Source: Spirodela intermedia (Eukaryota > Streptophyta > Magnoliopsida > Alismatales > Araceae). From it: a stretch of DNA of 64,000 bases. The notes beneath the pieces are model-generated. The model saw only the letters and a list, made by a program, of their open reading frames with translations, was not told the DNA's origin and searched no databases. A program made the translations under genes and the position numbers. The stretch's first letter is position 1; each line of letters begins with the position of its first letter. This document shows, piece by piece, positions 50,153 to 63,200 of this stretch. Location: the NCBI GenBank assembly GCA_902729315.2, contig LR746270.1, positions 7,759,221 through 7,823,220 of the forward strand, read 5' to 3'.

Positions 50153-50717
50153 ATAGTTATAAATTAGTAATTATATTTATATATTAATATCTTATATATG
50201 AATGATAATTAATAGGTAGATAATATAAGTATACATGTGTTATTAACTCATTATGACATTCATAATAGTTTATCATTTAAGTCTTAATATATATAATTTT
50301 ATTTATATTATGAGACTAACACTACTTGACTTTAATGAAGTCAAATGGTGATTCTCTCACATTTTCTTAATAATTATTTGATTTCAAAGACTTAAGTGAG
50401 CTCTTATTATGAGTCGGAAGTAATAGAAGAAGCTCAAGCTTTCAATTCAATGAAAAGTCAAATCTTATGAAAAGAGTCGGCCTAATATATTTATGGGCCT
50501 AAGAGAAGGCATCACTTTGGCCTAGCCTATTTAGACTTAAAAGGGTTATTAAAAGATGAGATCTAAGTCATTCATCTTAAAACATCTTAAGATGAGATTA
50601 AGAGAAGTATTAGAGTACTACCTTCATGAAACGATCTAGGTTATTAATCAAGAGAGTTAGTTATTAATCATAACCGTCCATTAGAGGGGCCTAATTCTCA
50701 AGAAGATTAAGGCATCT
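50153..50717 (+). repeat. Repeat Q, copy 1
   Basis: Matches the reverse complement of about 55480-56060, for example GATTCTCTCACATTTTCTT, GTGAGCTCTTATTATGA and CTTAAAAGGGTTAT. Cut at 50717 where repeat P begins. Confidence 0.65.
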
Positions 50718-52365
50718 CACCCCCTATGCAGCCATCTAGAGCACAGTGTCACGTGATACATAGAGAGCCATGTCATCAAATTAACCAGATCCTACAGTTG
50801 GCAAATAGTCACGATGCTAGCTGTATAAAGTAATCCATTAATGGTTTGTAGATCCAACACCGCTCAACACACATGTACCCTTGAAGGCTGATCCAACAAC
50901 TATGGAGGTGCCATGGTATCAGAACTTAAGTTCCTAATTGGCAGCGGTTCACGGCGAGTTGATCATGTGTCGCTCAAAGCACCACGTGACCAAGCTCATC
51001 TGATTTAGCACCTCTCAAAGTGCCACGATACCATGAACTTGAGTTCTCACACGTATCACCATTAGGGATATAAAGATAATAATCAATTATTGTCTAGTAA
51101 AATAAATATTATTGATTATCTTTAAAATCCCGATGATAGTCACAAATATGGCAATCCATTTCTTCCTTCTTTTTGCGCAATCGACATCTCTGACAATTTG
51201 CAAACTTGTTCCTTCTTTCCCCGACTGCACTCAAGGCCTCTAGTGAATGGTCAGCTCTTTCCTTCTTTTCCCAGACAATGGTGACAGCGTGGTTGACCCT
51301 TCTTTCAGCAGATCTCTTCGACAAGTGACATAGTGCTTCTAGATGATACTTTTGCAACTTCCGACAAGGTGTGGCACAACCAGATAAAACCAAGCTACCA
51401 CACTAGTGTCTCCAGTTACCCAAGAGGCAAACTAAACTTGGACAACAATTTATTTCTTACTTTCAACAATTACTTACCTATTTTTGTCATTTATTTACAT
51501 TTTACGATAAGCTATTTCTATTTCATGCATGTTTCAATTGAAATGAGTAGAACTAATTCAAAACTTGATGACTAATCCTTATTCTTCTTCTAAATCTTCT
51601 AAAACTTATCTCAGATCAAGCTAAGATCATTTTCAATTTATTTTTTATTAATTTTTGTACTCAAATCTCAACATATTCACTTTCTTGGTGTTCCACGAAT
51701 AACAAGTATTTTTCTATTTCCAAATGTGAAATTACTAAGATTAAAGGCTGATTAATGAGCGTTCAATGGCTAAAATAAGTTGGAGACATTCACGGCTGAC
51801 TTCATGTCATGTGTGTGAATCCTCAAGCACATATTTGTGTGAGAAAATGGATTGACCGTATTTCTCTCTTCCTTCATTTTCGTCTTATTTTTCTCTCTCC
51901 CTCTCTCGTGAGACCTCTCTTCTCTCTTCGTCTCTCATGAGATCTCTCTCTTTCTCTTCCTCTCTCTCGATCAATCTCCTTCTCTTTCTTTCTCTAGATT
52001 GATCTTCCTCTCTCTCATGAGACTTTTCTCTCTCTCCATCTTACGTGAGATTTCTCTCCTCTCTCTTTCTCTCCCTTTCACGAGAGATTTCATTATTTCT
52101 CTCTCTTGTGAGAGCTCTCTCTTCTCTCTCTCTTTTCCTCATTCTTTTCTCCACTTTCCTTTCTTTATTCTTCTCACCTCGCCCTTCTATTTTTTTATTT
52201 CTGTTAAGTATTAATAAAATATTAAAATCACTTTATATATAAATTAAATTCATTTTCACGACGGATTAATCAATCTCCCTCTCTATTTAATTTTTTTTTA
52301 TTAATTCTTATTTAGAAATATTATTAGATAGTGTACATCTAAATACAACGACAAGTGCACACCAA
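50718..52365 (+). mobile_element. LTR-like repeat P, copy 2 (candidate 5' LTR)
   Basis: Direct repeat of P1 and P3. Its left end is lost at the Q junction. It contains a TATAAAGATAATAATC stretch, a CT-rich tract (about 51880-52140) and the terminal CAAGTGCACACCA at about 52365. Non-coding. With P3 in the same orientation 1.4 kb away it is a candidate 5' LTR. Confidence 0.5.
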
Positions 52366-53809
52366 TCATACACCCAATCTTTTTTGTTTCAATATTGAAG
52401 GCATATAAGAGGATGACAAGCATAATCATCATTAACAAACATCACGAAAAGTGCATACCCACACTTGCCAAGTTTGATGCAATCCTTGGACAAAATAAAG
52501 CCAACCAAGGTGTATCATTTAGAATTGATTCAATTAAAGAAATCATTAAAAAAATAAAACTATAATAAATTAAAAATAAAAAATTCCTCATTGACATAGG
52601 GGATGGGGATGAGGTGGACAAATGAATTCTAAATTTGAAACAAAATAAGTAATGTTTGTTGCAGAATATATTTCTTAAATGAAATTAAATTTGATAAAAA
52701 CCCAAAAACATCAAGAAATTAGACAAAAATAAAATTGAAATCAAGATTTTACTCTTTGACATTATGGACAAGTGGACCAATGGAGTTCGAGAAAAATCCT
52801 GAATAAAATCCTTAGAAAATGATTTTGATTCAATTCATTCAAGTGATAGGTGAATGAATCAAATAATAAGTTCAGATTCAACGTAAAGGACAGATTTTAA
52901 TCGAGCATAACATGAGAAATTGATGAAAAATTAGAAGAACACTATCATCTATCACTCAATAGAAAGAGGACGAAAAGAACTCTCTTTTTGTATAAATCAA
53001 AAGTTCTTATACTCACATTAGGTCTATAATCCATTACAAGTATTGAGGAATCCGCTTGTTAAAAAATCATTTGATTTTCAATGAGAATCTGCTTTTGTTT
53101 CTATCCATTTTTTTGTCCATTTTGCATCCATTTCTAGTCATTTCCAGCTCTTTCCAAATATTTTCACCTATTTCTACCCATTTCCAAAATAATTTTAATT
53201 TAATTAAATAAACCAACAAAATGGGCCTTAACAAGCTTCCTTAACGAGGTCATAATTTGCTTATAAATCAACATATATTTCAAAAAAATCTAAAAAGTTA
53301 CCAAAAATTAGGGAAAATTATTTATATTTAATAAAATGAATTTGAACCATTAAACTATGATTTTTCCTAATAATGACATATTTAAGGGTAAAAACCTCAA
53401 GTAAAGCATATTAACATGTTATAAAAGCATGTAAAATTATACATTAAGCATGTATTTCATGCAATTAATCTAAAGTATACATTACTGGATTTTTCATTAA
53501 ATCTATATCATTTAATGTTAAGTAATGCACCAAATACTAATTATGAATTAGTCATCACATAAAAATGGTATGTATCAGTTTCTAAAATACATAGTTTCAT
53601 CTCATCAAACATAGGTAGCTTATGACTATATTTCAGATGATTCACTAACTATAGGTAAGTAAGGTTAAATACCAATTCATGGAACTATATAGGTAAAACA
53701 CCAACATTGGGATGCATTAGGATTTTTTAGATTTTCACCTAATTTAGATTTATATCAAAACTATATATATGTGTTGATATAAAGGTTCATAGAGTCCCTT
53801 TTTAGACTT
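52366..53809 (+). mobile_element. Repeat U, copy 2 (candidate internal region between P LTRs)
   Basis: Non-coding sequence between P2 and P3 that resembles 6640-7330. No gag or pol motif was found, which fits a non-autonomous (LARD-like) element. I could not identify a convincing primer-binding site after the P2 end. Confidence 0.4.
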
Positions 53810-54793
53810 TTTATTTTAAAAAAAATAAGACAAAATAAAAAGTATTGCTGCTTGCTAGTAAGCCGACACTCAACAACTAACCTAGAGGGGCGCTATGCTC
53901 AAGTGGGTGGACCCAAATCAAGGGAGCTGCAAGCTGGGCTCAAGTGACTAAGGACTCGCCTCACAAATGTGTGTGTCACTCCCCTAGGGACCAACCAGTC
54001 ATGAAGCAATGAGCATCATACACATACATGCACACGAGGGCAGACCACCTATTACCTTCTCCCAAGATGGTCTTGGGGATTTATTCGAGTGAAAAGATCT
54101 TTGACACATAACATAACTTTGATATATATTGAGCTCAATTAGTGAAAACATTTCGATGTGGGACTAAATCTTGTTAGTTTCAAGGCAGTAGTCTAGAGCA
54201 TGGTGTGATATAGTGGCACTCAATAGGCCACCTTACTAGATAAGACAGATTCCATGATGGGTGAACCACCACAATACCTAAAAATGTGAAGCATTATGTT
54301 AGCGGTTCATGAACCATACGTCATTCAACATGCACGTGACCAGAAAGAATGATCCAACAATAAGTGAAGTGCCACGATACTAGGGACTTAAGTTCTCGGT
54401 TGGCAATGGTTCATGGTAGATTAATCTTGTGTCGCTCAACACACTACATGACCAAGCACATCTAATCTAGTGGCACGTGAAGTGCAATGATATCAAGAAC
54501 TTAAGTTCATGTATGTATCGTTGTTAGGGAGATAAAGACAATAATATATAACTATTTGATAAAATAGAAATTATTAATTATCTTTAAAAAATCAATGGCA
54601 GATGCAAAGATGACATATGCTCTTTCCTCTTTTTGTGCAATTAACACCTTTGGCAATTAACAAGTTTATTTGTTCCTTCTACAACTGCACTCAAGACCTC
54701 CAACAAGTAGTCAGCTCTTTCCTTCTCTCCCCAAACAATGGTGATAGCATTGTTGGACCTTTTTTCCAATAGATATCTCCAACAAGTGACATG
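53810..54793 (+). mobile_element. LTR-like repeat P, copy 3, left part
   Basis: Matches P1 from its left end and P2 up to CAACAAGTGACAT. It is interrupted there by the copia remnant and resumes at 59068. Confidence 0.55.
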
Positions 54794-57618
54794 ATAATGA
54801 GAAATAAAGTTAGATTAGTTGGAGAAGGATATGTACAAGAAGAATGAATTGACTATGAAGAAACATATGCTCCTATACCAAGATTAGATGTCATAAGAAT
54901 ATTATTAGTCTTTTTTTGTGTACTAATGAACTCAATTTAGATATTAAATATGCCGTCGTGATGCAACCAAGTTCATGCAAATAACATTTATAAAACCTCA
55001 CTTTTCGATTTAGGTTAAGTAAAGGTCAATCCTCAAGGAGCATGAGTCATGAAAGTAAGAATTTTACTTAATTTTATTTCTTAGATATATAGATATACTT
55101 GAGATTGTGAAGGACAAAATTAATCTAATAAGGGTAAAGATAAGAGAAGTGAAAAGTGTGGCAAAGGGAAGAGAATAGATCTAATGGAATGAAATGATTG
55201 AATAAATAATAAAAATAGTTTAAACTAAGAGTTAATTTATTGATTGAGAAAATTACAAGGACACCCTATATCTTAAACTTGCACAAACCTCGTTGTGCAT
55301 CAATCCTAAGCCGAGTGGTGCTTAATCCACAATGATCTTGATATGCTCCAAGTAGTTTCTTCTCCACAACAATCTTAAGTACAAGAATGCCATTGATAGA
55401 GTCTTGATTTCCCTCCTTTTTTCTTCGACTAATCATTGCTAGAGAGAGAATCAAAAATCTTCCTCCAAGAAGGAGACGAGAGGCCTTAAAACTCTAGAGA
55501 ATTAGGCTCCTCCAATAGACGGTTATAATTAATAACTAGCTCTCTTGGTGGATGGCTAGATTTTTCTATAAGGATGGCTCTCTAATCATCCTCTTAATCT
55601 CATATTAAGAAACCTCAAAATGGGCAGCCTAGATCTCAACTCTTGATAACCCTTTTAAGTTCAAATAGCTTAAGCCAAGGTCATGTGCCAACAAGGTACA
55701 AATGGGCTTGACTAAGATGATGTCCTCTCTTAGGTCTATAAACATATTAAGCCGGCCCTTTTCATAAGACTTGGGCTTTTCCTTAAGCTGAAAACTTGAG
55801 CTTCTTTCATTACTTCCAATTCATAATAAGAGCTCACCTAAGTCTTTACAATCAAATAATTATCAAGAAAATGTGAGAGAATCACCACTTGACCTCATAA
55901 AAGTCAAGTGGAGTTAGTCTCATAATACTAATAAAATAATTAAAATAATATGTATTAGGACTTAAATAATAAAATGTTAAAAATGTCATAATACTTCAGT
56001 AACATATATATAATTATTAATGTATAGATGCAACTATTAATTTATAATTATCATGCACATAATTTTAATTTATTTCAAATAGATGTAAAAAGTGCATTCT
56101 TAAGTAGAATGTAAAGAAAAAGTGTTCTAAATAATTATGAAAAGTGCATACTTCAGCCCCCTGGATTTATAAATTATGAATACCTTGATTATGTTTATAA
56201 ATTAAAGAAAGCATTATATCAATTGAAACAAGCACCTAGAGAATGGTATGATATACTTAGTACATTCATAATTGAAAATGGGCTTAGTAGAGGAAAAGTT
56301 GACACCACTTTATTTATGAAGAAAAGAGATAATGATTTGTTATTAGTGCAAATTTATGTTGATGATATTATCTTTGGATCAAATAATACATTGATGAGTG
56401 AGGAATTCTTTATGATAATAAAAAAGGAATTTCAAATGAGTACTATGGGTGAGTTGAATTTCTTTTTAGGTTTACAACTCAAACAAATGAAAGATGGAAT
56501 CTTTATCTCTCAATAAAAATATACTAAGGCGCTACTCAAGAAATTCAAATTCGAAGGATTAAACTCAAAGAACACTCATATGGGAACCTCATGTAAATTA
56601 GATGCTAATGAATGAGAAAAACAAGTTGATCAAAAGGTTTATCAAGGTATGATAGGTTCATTATTGTATTTAATAGCAAGTCGTCCAAGTATTTTATTTA
56701 GTGTATGTTTATGTGCTAAATTTCAAAGTAATCCTACAGAGTCATTTAAAAGTAGTAAAAAGAATTTTCAGATATTTAGTAGGTACAAGATCTTTAGGAC
56801 TTTGGTACCCAAAAAATCATGAATTAAACGTTGTTGCATATTGTGATTTAGATTATGCTGGAAGTAGGGTTGATAGAAAAAGTACTAATGGTTCTTGTTT
56901 AATATTAGGTGGATGTCTTATTTTTCTTATTTCATGTCTTAATACTAGGGTTGATAGAAAAAGTATTAATGGTTATTACTTAATCTAAGAAAAAAAATTC
57001 GGTCACATTATCTACAGCTGAAGTTGAATATGTGTTAGTTGAAAGTTGTTGTGCTCAAGTGTTATGGGTAAAATCTCAACTAGAAGATTATGGGTTCACA
57101 TGAAATAAAATTCCAATCTTATGTGATAGTACTAATGCCATCAACTTAGCTAATAATCTTATTGTCCATTCTAGAACTATGCATATAGAAGTAAAGCATC
57201 ATTTTATTAGAGATCACATTACTGAGAATGATATTGAATTATGTTTTGTTGATACAACAAATCAGCTAGCTGATGTATTCACCAAACCAATCTCGGAAGA
57301 AAAAATTGAAAGTATTTCTAGACATCTTGGCATGAGTTCACTTGATACAATATGCTAAATATTTTCTTATGCTTTCACTACTACATTATTGATCACATTT
57401 TTTGAAATATTTCATCGTTGATAATCAATTATTTAATTTTGTACCTATTATGTTATTGTTCATACTCTTTGATGTTACAGAGGGGGAGAAAAAATGAGTT
57501 AAAATAAGAATAACATTGATTACATTGAGGAGTCATAAATTTAAGGGAAAAATGATAAAACATCAAAGGAAATAGTGAATCAATTTCAAAATATTGTAAT
57601 CATAAAAAGGGGGGAAAT
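54794..57618 (+). pseudogene. Copia retrotransposon pol remnant, 5'-truncated (RT, RNase H)
   Basis: Starts inside RT (VRLVGEGYVQEE, YEETYAPIPRLDVIRILL) at about 54800. It is interrupted by repeat Q (about 54941-56075) and resumes with LFQIDVKSAFLS at 56080, KALYQLKQAPREWYD, and the catalytic IYVDDIIFGS near 56350, which is intact. RNase H is at 56830-57340 (SVT/STAEVEY region, HHFIRDH, NQLADVFTKPISEE). A polypurine tract AAAAAGGGGGGAAA precedes the 3' LTR. Gag, protease, integrase and the 5' LTR are missing. A tandem duplication of the VDRKS segment (about 56868 and 56950) and several stops confirm decay. The motifs resemble Maximus/SIRE-type copia. Confidence 0.85.
54941..56075 (-). repeat. 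Repeat Q, copy 2, inserted within copia RT
   Basis: Removing this stretch joins the copia RT readings on either side. AATTTA is present at both junctions. It carries a GTCAATCCTCAAGGAG motif similar to repeat S and, in its right half, the inverse of 50153-50717. The short minus ORF at 55454-55266 is not recognised. Confidence 0.65.
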
Positions 57619-59067
57619 TGTTGTGTTATGGATTAACTCTAGAAGATAAAATATAATTTAGACATTAACTTGATTATCTTGAAATTAATGATATTTGATG
57701 TGACTTGAGTACACAACTGATGTGGTAACTATATTGATGTTTTAAATTTCTTGAATAATGATCTGAGGTCTGAATTATATGACTATGGTTCTATCATATA
57801 TATGACTTAGACGAATTAGATATAAGGACAATAAACAATCTATGCGAGGTAAAGATGCAATCATATCACATGTAAGTATTAATGCATAAACTTTCTATAT
57901 CAAATGGCTTCAAAAATATGGGCATGTGAGAAATCAATAAAAAGACCTTTGAACAAGGAATCATGATAAATAAATTTCAAAGAAAATTATTAAGGGGTTG
58001 ATTTGATATTGATTTTACAAGATTACTAACCTCATATATTTACATAGAGGTAGAATGGTCCGATAATATGATTTTTATACTAAAGTAATTTTTATCTTAG
58101 AAAATATGCAATAGATTATCAACATGACCACTCAATGCAAGCTGATTCAAAGGGGAATTCAGGGCTGAAAATCATTCCAAAATATTCGAGGTATCAAGAG
58201 AGTTATGAATTTTTCACTCTTTACCATTACTCTTCTCTATATTTTTCAGGATCCGTGCATAGACTAGTAAGGCCCATTTTAGTTTGACCATTTGACCACC
58301 CCCCCCACCCCCCCCTGATAAGGGGAAAGAGGGGGCAGCCCACCCTATCTATAAATAAGATGTTTTGTCCAGATTTGAGGGCAAGAGAAAATACACGATT
58401 TCAGGCGACGACTACTGCTTCAAATACAGTTCTTCCTATTCATCTGCCTTCAGCTCTTCAAAAGTCCAAAAATGAGATACATCAATTCAAGAAAGCTTCA
58501 GACACCTCTCCAAGGACTCACAAGCTTTCTCTTTCAACCCAATGTCCTCAAACTTTCTTCAACACCTTCAACAACTCGTGGTGAACATAATAAAGAAATT
58601 GAAGGCTGCGGTAAAATCGTTCCTCATTACTTTTGTGATTGTGAACTGTTGTGGTATATGTGGACTAATTGAGACACCTGTGATGTGTCATCAATGCAGT
58701 CACGCAGTTTGTTGAAGCACCTGTGGTGTGCTTGCAATGAGGAGACCTAGGGACCTATGAACTCTAGAGTTAGAGTTCTAGGTTTGTTGGTCATAGCCTC
58801 ACGGAGCCTAGGAATGTAAAGGGTTCCTGATTCTGTTAAAATCAAAGATGTATTCTAAGGAGAACTAGAGAAAACACGGTGGAGTCCTCAAAAGTAGATG
58901 TATGTCAAAAGAGTTGACCAAAACACTCTAAAATCTGGTGTGAACTATTTTTTATTACCTTGCTTTGTTATATTGATATAGAGATATAAATGATATATCT
59001 GTAGAAAAACTAAAAGTCAATTCATCCTCCCCCCCTCTTGAATTCTTCAATCATTTAGAGACCTACA
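57619..59067 (+). mobile_element. Copia 3' LTR
   Basis: Begins TGTTGTGTTATGG directly after the polypurine tract and ends GAGACCTACA, after a C-rich stretch and a CTTGAATTCTTCAATC segment as in SIRE-type LTRs. A TATAAATA promoter box lies at 58350-58357. P sequence resumes immediately after the end. Confidence 0.75.
58350..58357 (+). promoter_or_regulatory. TATA box within the copia LTR
   Basis: TATAAATA in the middle of the LTR, preceded by a C/G-rich stretch; the usual position for the U3/R promoter. Confidence 0.5.
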
Positions 59068-59378
59068 TTTCTCTCCTCTTCTCTCTTTCTCTCTCTTTCA
59101 TGAGAGCTCTCTTTCTCTCTCTTTCCTTCCTTCTCTTCTCTACTTTCTTTATTCTTCTCACCTTACCTTTTTATTTTATTCTTTTTGTTAAACAGTGATA
59201 AAATATTAAAATCACTCTTTACATATAAACTAAATTAATTTTTCATGATGGATTAATCAATTTCCTTGTGTTCGACTTGAGACTTATAGTTATACTAATA
59301 TCTTACTAAGTCTTAGTTATAAATACTATTAGATAATAAGTATTTAAATACAACAACAAGTGTACATCATTCTTCACC
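59068..59378 (+). mobile_element. LTR-like repeat P, copy 3, right part
   Basis: The CT-rich tract followed by TTTATTCTTCTCACC, AAAATATTAAAATCACT and ACAACAAGTGTACATCA corresponds to the right end of P2. Confidence 0.6.
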
Positions 59379-62300
59379 AAGAACATAAAAAAAATTATAT
59401 TAGTTCTCTTCTCACCAATCTATTTCTAGTTGAAGAAGAAACTACTCTTCATTATTAACTTATTATCCTCATAATACACATTGATTATTGTGATATCAGT
59501 CACCCAAACCACTAGGTCCTCCTAAGGCAAATATAGCTACTACTACTTTTGACTTTCACTCAATATTCTCTCCCTTCCCCAATTAGCTATCTTAGTGCTT
59601 GATAAAGAGAAAAGCTCATAGCGGCTAAATCAATCATTTTTTAGATGATCTTGATGAAGATGATGAAACTTTCTTGTTCGTTGTTCATGCATACAACATG
59701 GAGAGCTTGATGGCAAGTGTTGAATTTTTATGTATACATCTAAGTTTTAATAAAAACAACTCTTTTCCTTTATATAACCCTTCCTCTTATATCAATTTCT
59801 TTATTTTATTGAACCTCCAACGTTCAAAATAGGTATTAAAAATATTTTCAATATCATTTTTTTTCAAATTTTCTTAATAATTTAATATATATGATATTTT
59901 ATGAAACCTATTTAAGGTCATTTGAAATAATAAATACCACATAATATGGTTAGATCATGAAATATTTCACATGGCTTGTGTTGACTTATACTATATGAAT
60001 ATATGTTTAGTCTTTCATTTCTACATGTTTCTTCAGCTAATATTATCTTAACCTTAAGTATTCCTAAGGTAGAGAATCACTTAATCTTGAGTAAAACCTT
60101 GGATTTGATCATTAGTAATATTAAAAAAATTACATAAAAAAATAATTCATATGATGACTTTATTGAATATATCAATTATTTGAAATATATAAGTGACACA
60201 TAAAGATGTAGAAACAATAGATAATCAAATATAGTAAATTGGATGATCAATTGGCCAAAATAACCATGAGCAGCCACCAAACTCCTATGGCATATGTCCA
60301 CTTTGGAGGAATCTACCTTGACTTCACCATTTAGTATGAGAATAATCTAGATTTCTTGGAATCAGTAACTTTTTCCAACTCCAAGCTGCATGAACTTCTA
60401 ATATCTCCACCTAAAATCTGAAGAACTAGTTCTAACTTTTACTATTGTATGCATGCCACAAGTGTCTCAATGACCTCCATGACTATATTGTAAACCCATC
60501 TTAGGAATCTCAATAAATCCACATTTGTCAATCAAAAGAAGAAAAAACAATCAGTTTAGGATGAAGCTACCACCCCCCTTCAACTATCATTTAATTCATC
60601 ATGAGTTGTTGAAGGATTGAGAAAATTCTAGCTCATTGAAGAAGCACTTGAGATTCCATTTGATGTGCACAACTCTCTTAGATTGGTTTTGATCTTGCTT
60701 GTAGATATATGGGAGTTGAAAAGAGGTATCAAAGAAGAAAAAGCTCTTGAAGTGAGCTCTAGCATAAAAAAAAATCTATTTTTTGTGTTCTAATTTTGAG
60801 GAAAGTATCTATTTTTATAGTACTGTGTACTAAGCTAGGGTGCCCCTGTTACATCCTTATAAGGTCTTAAGGTTAGCTTAGGTGAACTTTAGTGGGATAT
60901 ATGTAGGTTCTGAAAAATACAAAAAACAAATATCCATAAATCTTATGAATCACATATCTTTGAATGTTTTGAGTTTTGATGAGAAATTTTATGCATTAGC
61001 TTCCTCTTTGGATGGCCCTTCAACTGATTCTATAGTTTTGTGACATGTTTTCTCACATAAAAGTCATTTCACCCATATGGGTAAGACTTTCGAACCATTT
61101 TCCCTTAGACATGTAACTTTAGTAATCATGTAAAATCAATATCAATTTGTTTTAATTGACTCTTCATCTAGAGTGGTGACTCACATGACAAGAATTTGAT
61201 GATAAGTGAGACTTTATTAATATCTAATAATCAAGATCATCACTTAAATCATTATGATAATTGAAATACATCAACGTATGATCTCAATTTCACATTTACT
61301 ATTATCAATTTGACGAATTCAAACTAGGAGCTATTTTATTTAAATTTCTCTACAAATCATCAAAATATTATTGAGTTAATCCATAACTTAACAAAAATTG
61401 CTTGGGTTGACTTTCTTGGCTATATGATCAGACTAGTGTTAGGTTGTCACTTTGACTAACTTTTGAATAGTTAGACTGACTATGTGTCAATCAAAGGTTT
61501 TTATGGCATATTCTGGTCTTTTAACAAATTTCTAGATCTTTTGATATTTCTTTGATATTATGATCTGTCAAGATGCATTGCATTCGTATAAGATATTTCG
61601 CATGTTTTAGGTTTTCTAACATGTCATACTAGTTAGAGATTCACATTTTATATTCTAGAGATTCACTTTTTCTCTCAATATGAAATTGAGTGGACACATA
61701 CTTTGTTAGTTGACACACTTCTCTTTTTTTACATTAGTCAACATGCTCTTTCAATACTTCAACACACTAAGCTTACTTTTTCTTTCCTAATGACTAGTGT
61801 CTTCAAACATAGTTTAGATCTTTGAGTCTTAAACCAGTGTCTTCAAACATATTTTATAGTAATTTTTAATCTTAATTTAATATGATTACTTATTAATATC
61901 AAATTATTAAACCCCATAGACATTGATTAAAGGGGAGGTTATGAGATTTTACACCTATGGTTTTATATGGGTTATCTCTTATATAAGAGAGGTTGTTGAT
62001 CCACATGTATTCAGATAGGATACTAAGAGAAGAGGGGAAGAGCACTGATTTTTGAAAATATTTGCTCACTTATGAAATTTTATCTTTTTTTTAGTATTTT
62101 TAAGTGGTTAAGCACACTCTAATTTGAGTCAAGACAAACTATATTAAGTCAGCAAAAATTAAGTTAGGTAAACACCAGATTGAAAAATATATTGGCTTGA
62201 GTGGTTCAATGCATTAGATTAACATAGTAAATAAGAAACTAAAATGGGCACTCAAATATATAGTGATTTGATTTTTGTTAGCTTGTGTCTACTTATCAAG

Positions 62301-62719
62301 AGCTCTCCCCCTTTGTTTCTACTATTTTTATTGAGAAAACTACAATTTATATTTATAGGATAAATAAATATCTTTATATGATCAATTACATTGATCTATT
62401 TCACACGTTACACTAGCTTACAATTTATTCCACTCTTTTCTCTAACTACAATTGATATTCACAAGATCAACATTTCCCTTTACAAGAAAGATTCAATGAC
62501 TTTACCTCCGCATACTCAACATAAAAACTTGTATTTATTCCCCTTGGATTTAAGGCTACACTTAAATCAAGAAAGGAGGGATTAATTGATCAACTTCTAA
62601 TCTTGATTTCTGGTAATTTCATTAAGATATTAATTTTCTTCTTCAAATCTCATGCCCTATGATTTATATATATATAGATATATAGATTTAAAGTGAAACT
62701 CAAGGAGCTTTGAAGTGAT
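59379..62719. other. AT-rich intergenic sequence, no gene recognised
   Basis: Only short ORFs without family resemblance. No organellar, RNA or retroelement protein signature noted. Confidence 0.45.
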
Positions 62720-63200
62720 TCAATGCTTTATACATGTCCACTCTCCAAAAATAATCCCATTCGTAAGTTCCACTCAACTAAATATTCCAATCACACGTGT
62801 GGATTATTGAGATCATGTTTTAAAGAATCTTACCCTATTCAATGAATAGATAATGATAAACAACTCTAGGTGGTCAACAGCTAATTAATGAGTCAACTCT
62901 CTTGACTGATTAAGAGAAGATTTAATTAAAAAATCATCCCAAAAAGAATGTGAAAAGGTTTCATGATGGATTATTTCTGAAAGATTACATTGACTTGAGT
63001 TGCATCTAGAGTTCAATGAATATGATGATGATTTGAATTTAGTTTTCATTCTATTCTCCTAATAAGAAAGTTTACTAAAAATGGAAGGTGTTGTCACTTT
63101 GATTTGATCATGGATGATCATTGATCACTTAAAAATAGTTCTTCAACTCATTGCCCCTATGTCATTTGACCAGCAAGAAAGACCTTACAGTTTCTCATTA
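62720..63200 (+). repeat. Repeat T, dispersed copy
   Basis: Shares ATGTCATTTGACCAGCAAGAAAGACCT, CTCTCTTGA(C)...TTAAT and GATGATGATTTGAATTTAGTTTT with the copies at 31850 and 22640. Confidence 0.5.

Noticed and set aside
50905-50935. TGGTATCAGAA as a tRNA-Met primer-binding site
   Set aside because: It lies inside repeat P, not after an LTR end, and the equivalent positions in P1 and P3 do not keep it.
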